Origin: Cupriavidus sp.
GTDB lineage: Bacteria > Pseudomonadota > Gammaproteobacteria > Burkholderiales > Burkholderiaceae
Assembly: GCA_031180665.1 (NCBI GenBank)
Contig: JAPSLP010000031.1
Coordinates: forward strand, 1-63,197
Reading direction: 5' to 3'
DNA: 63,197 bases
The notes under the pieces were generated by a model. The model ran no database searches, was not told the origin of the DNA, and worked only from the letters and a program-made list of their open reading frames with translations. Each line of letters begins with the position of its first letter. Position 1 is the first letter of the stretch. Of this stretch, positions 60,804 through 63,197 are shown piece by piece. Both the position numbers and the translations under genes were made by a program.

Positions 60804-60965
60804 CGGTCCCGATAACGGTCCCAAAAACGGTCCCACACCCGGCTCGCCGATGTCGCCCGATGTTTCCGTATCGACGCACCGATACGCAGGGCGGCGTCTC
60901 CTGAATCGATCCGCCGGCGGCGCCGATGTCCCGCCGGCCGTTCTCCGAAGCTTTTCCGACACTCC

Positions 60966-62489
60966 ATGTCTTCTTCCGCTTCCTCCTCTCCGGTCGGCTC
61001 GACCGTGACCTCGCTGCGCCAGATCGCCGACGCGCTCGCCGCCGGCGCGGTGTCGGCCGAAGAACTGGCGCGCGACTATCTGGCCCGCATCGGGCAGGCC
61101 GGCGCGCTGAACGCCTATGTCCATGTCGACGCCGAACTGACACTGGCCCAGGCCCGTGCCGCCGACGAACGCCGCGCGCGCGGCGAGGCCGGTCCGCTGA
61201 CCGGCGTGCCGATCGCCCACAAGGACGTGTTCGTCACGCGCGGCTGGCGCTCGACCGCCGGCTCGCGCATGCTGGCCAACTACGAGAGCCCGTTCGATGC
61301 CACCGTGGTCGAGCGGCTGGCCGCCGCCGGCATGGTGACGCTGGGCAAGACCAATATGGACGAGTTCGCGATGGGCTCGTCCAACGAGAACTCGCACTTC
61401 GGCCCGGTGCGCAATCCGTGGGATGCGTCGCGCGTGCCCGGCGGTTCGTCGGGCGGCTCGGCCGCCGCGGTGGCCGCCGGTCTGGCGCCGGCCGCCACCG
61501 GCACCGACACCGGCGGCTCGATCCGCCAGCCCGCCGCGTTCTCCGGCATCACCGGCATCAAGCCGACCTATGGCCGCGTGTCGCGCTTCGGCATGATCGC
61601 GTTCGCCTCGTCGCTGGACCAGGCCGGCCCGATGGCCCGCAGCGCCGAGGACTGCGCGCTGCTGCTCAATGCGATGGCCGGTTTCGACGAGCGCGATTCG
61701 ACCTCGCTGACGCCGGCGCAAGGCGGCGTGGACGAGGACTTCACGCGGCTGCTGGGCCAGCCGCGCGGCGGCGCCAGTGCGAGCCAGCCGCTGGCCGGCC
61801 TGCGCATCGGCCTGCCGCGCGAGTACTTCGGCGCCGGCCTGTCGGCCGATGTCGAGGCGGCCGTGCGCGGCGCGTTGCGCGAATACGAGAAGCTCGGCGC
61901 GACGCTGGTCGAGGTGTCGCTGCCCAAGACCGAACTGTCGATCCCGGTCTATTACGTGATCGCGCCGGCCGAGGCCTCGTCCAACCTGTCGCGCTTCGAT
62001 GGCGCGCGCTATGGGCACCGCGCCGCCGAGTACCGCGACCTGCTGGACATGTACAAGAAGACCCGCGCCGAGGGCTTCGGCTGGGAGGTCAAGCGCCGCA
62101 TCCTGGTCGGCACCTATGTGCTGTCGCACGGCTACTACGACGCCTACTACCTGCAGGCGCAGAAGATCCGCCGCATCATCGCCGACGACTTCCAGCGTGC
62201 CTTCGGCGAGTGCGACGTGATCATGGGACCGGTCGCACCGACGGTCGCATGGAAGCTCGGCGAGAAGAGCGCCGACCCGGTGCAGATGTACCTGGCCGAC
62301 ATCTTCACGCTCTCGACCAGCCTGGCCGGCCTGCCCGGCATGAGCGTGCCGTGCGGCTTCGGCGAGGGCGGCATGCCGGTCGGCCTGCAGATGATCGGCA
62401 ACTACTTCGGCGAGGCGCAGCTGCTGCAGGCCGCGCACGCTTTCCAGCAGGCCACCGACTGGCACCTGCGCCAACCCTCGCAGGGATGA
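60966..62489 (+). CDS. gatA: Asp/Glu-tRNA amidotransferase subunit A
   Basis: 507 residues. The amidase triad is complete: K86 in [11 protein letters not shown]161/S162 in [10 protein letters not shown] and nucleophile S185 in [14 protein letters not shown]. It releases ammonia from glutamine for GatB. ATG 60966 follows the gatC gap. The stop overlaps an ATG of the next gene's reading. Confidence 0.98.
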   Translation: MSSSASSSPVGSTVTSLRQIADALAAGAVSAEELARDYLARIGQAGALNAYVHVDAELTLAQARAADERRARGEAGPLTGVPIAHKDVFVTRGWRSTAGSRMLANYESPFDATVVERLAAAGMVTLGKTNMDEFAMGSSNENSHFGPVRNPWDASRVPGGSSGGSAAAVAAGLAPAATGTDTGGSIRQPAAFSGITGIKPTYGRVSRFGMIAFASSLDQAGPMARSAEDCALLLNAMAGFDERDSTSLTPAQGGVDEDFTRLLGQPRGGASASQPLAGLRIGLPREYFGAGLSADVEAAVRGALREYEKLGATLVEVSLPKTELSIPVYYVIAPAEASSNLSRFDGARYGHRAAEYRDLLDMYKKTRAEGFGWEVKRRILVGTYVLSHGYYDAYYLQAQKIRRIIADDFQRAFGECDVIMGPVAPTVAWKLGEKSADPVQMYLADIFTLSTSLAGLPGMSVPCGFGEGGMPVGLQMIGNYFGEAQLLQAAHAFQQATDWHLRQPSQG

Positions 62490-62491
62490 TC

Positions 62492-62992
62492 ATGAACGCG
62501 CTGCATTCGATCCGCCTCCCGTCCCGCCACCCGTCCCGTCGCTCTGCCGGCCGCCTGGCATTGACCGCCGTGCTGCTGGCCGCGCTGGCCGGCTGCATTC
62601 CGCTGCCGCGCATCGGCGGGCCGACGCCGATCGCCGATCGCGATATCGACCTGGCCGGCGACTGCCGCCGTACCGAGGAGGACGGTTTCCGCGAGGACGC
62701 GCAACTGCGCGTGTCGGACAACAACGTGCAGCAGCTGTCGTGGAAGCTGTGGGTCGGCAAGCGCGGCTCGTGCAGCTTCGACCTGGCCGAGTTCCGCCAG
62801 ACCCGCCGCAAACCGCATATCGAACTGGCCGCGCGCGACGGCAGCGCGTGCAAGCTGCTGGTCTGGCAGGACCCGCGCCGCGTCACGCTGGCGCACGCCA
62901 ATTGCCAGAGCCGCTGCACGCCGGGCATCTATGAAGAGGCGTGGCCGGTCATGTTCGAACCGGGCACCGGCACCTGTGCGCGCACGCAATAA
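62492..62992 (+). CDS. Putative lipoprotein of unknown function
   Basis: 166 residues. Signal LALTAVLLAALAGC with lipobox cysteine C35. The mature part has three or four cysteines (DCRRTEEDGF, GSCSFDLAEF, GSACKLLVW, NCQSRCTPGIYEEAW) suggesting disulphides. I do not recognise the family. It is inserted between gatA and gatB with no gap after gatA; AGGG before 62492 decides the start over the ATG two codons earlier. Confidence 0.75.
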   Translation: MNALHSIRLPSRHPSRRSAGRLALTAVLLAALAGCIPLPRIGGPTPIADRDIDLAGDCRRTEEDGFREDAQLRVSDNNVQQLSWKLWVGKRGSCSFDLAEFRQTRRKPHIELAARDGSACKLLVWQDPRRVTLAHANCQSRCTPGIYEEAWPVMFEPGTGTCARTQ

Positions 62993-63096
62993 GGCGACCG
63001 CACGCATAGCGATACAACGCACAACGCAGAACGCGAAAGCAAACGGCGGCGCGGCCCAAGCCGGCGACGCCGCAAGGAACCAACAGGAATACCGCC

Positions 63097-63197
63097 ATGC
63101 AATGGGAAGTGGTGATCGGCCTCGAAACGCATACGCAGCTATCGACGGCCTCGAAGATTTTTTCCGGCGCCTCCACCGCGTTCGGCGCGGCGCCCAA
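63097..63197 (+). CDS. gatB: Asp/Glu-tRNA amidotransferase subunit B (5' part)
   Basis: The first 33 residues, cut by the right window edge: [20 protein letters not shown] then [13 protein letters not shown], the GatB opening. AACAGGAA lies before the ATG at 63097. GatB binds the misacylated tRNA and transfers ammonia. Confidence 0.95.
   Translation, partial: MQWEVVIGLETHTQLSTASKIFSGASTAFGAAP

Noticed and set aside
60516..62474. 652-codon minus-strand ORF
   Set aside because: Antisense to gatC and gatA, both of which are certain.

Overview
The window looks like the replication-origin region of a GC-rich betaproteobacterium of the order Burkholderiales. A Cupriavidus/Ralstonia-type Burkholderiaceae chromosome fits best. 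The grounds are the order yidC-yidD-rnpA-rpmH / oriC / dnaA-dnaN-gyrB, an mreBCD-mrdA-rodA cell-shape cluster back to back with gatCAB, two Bug-type (TctC) binding proteins, a long Gly/Pro-rich DnaA linker, and a PBP2 with a long Pro/Ala-rich tail. The genus is inferred from recalled gene order and protein style; no database search was made. Most genes are GC-rich.

Layout. 1-7910: an accessory flank. It holds an HxlR regulator with two acetyltransferases (one cut by the window edge), a divergent imine-reductase-like enzyme, an exported serine hydrolase, homospermidine synthase, an SDR with a divergent GlxA-type regulator, and a DHFR-like reductase. 7911-14798: a visibly AT-richer, co-directional four-gene block inserted between that flank and the 3' end of gyrB. 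It encodes an HNH endonuclease with an N-terminal DUF3427-like region, a 1376-residue fusion of a Cas4/Dna2-type iron-sulphur nuclease with an SF1 helicase, a 5-methylcytosine DNA methyltransferase, and a small XRE repressor. I read it as a restriction-modification-like defence operon, and it is the most interesting part of the window. 14799-26700: gyrB, dnaN, dnaA, oriC, rpmH, rnpA, yidD, yidC, a CHAD protein and mnmE.

26736-31806: an amidase/MFS pair with a divergent LysR regulator, an MgtC-like membrane protein and a small unknown ORF. 31853-44760: a co-directional catabolic cluster. It contains a single-chain acyl-CoA carboxylase, an acyl-CoA synthetase, a Bug protein, an IclR regulator and a five-gene peptide/nickel-type ABC importer. 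Two matching IclR-like palindromes lie upstream of the carboxylase, so the cluster is probably one regulon for importing, CoA-activating and carboxylating an unknown acid. 45121-53396: a lipoprotein and a chemoreceptor whose 3' ends meet in an 85-bp tandem repeat, an Rpn-family nuclease, a LysR-Bug-aspartoacylase-like group, and a Sel1-repeat protein. 53417-59796: rodA, mrdA, mreD, mreC and mreB on the minus strand. 60504-63197: gatC, gatA, a lipoprotein gene and the start of gatB on the plus strand.

I saw no rRNA, tRNA, CRISPR array, integrase or insertion sequence.
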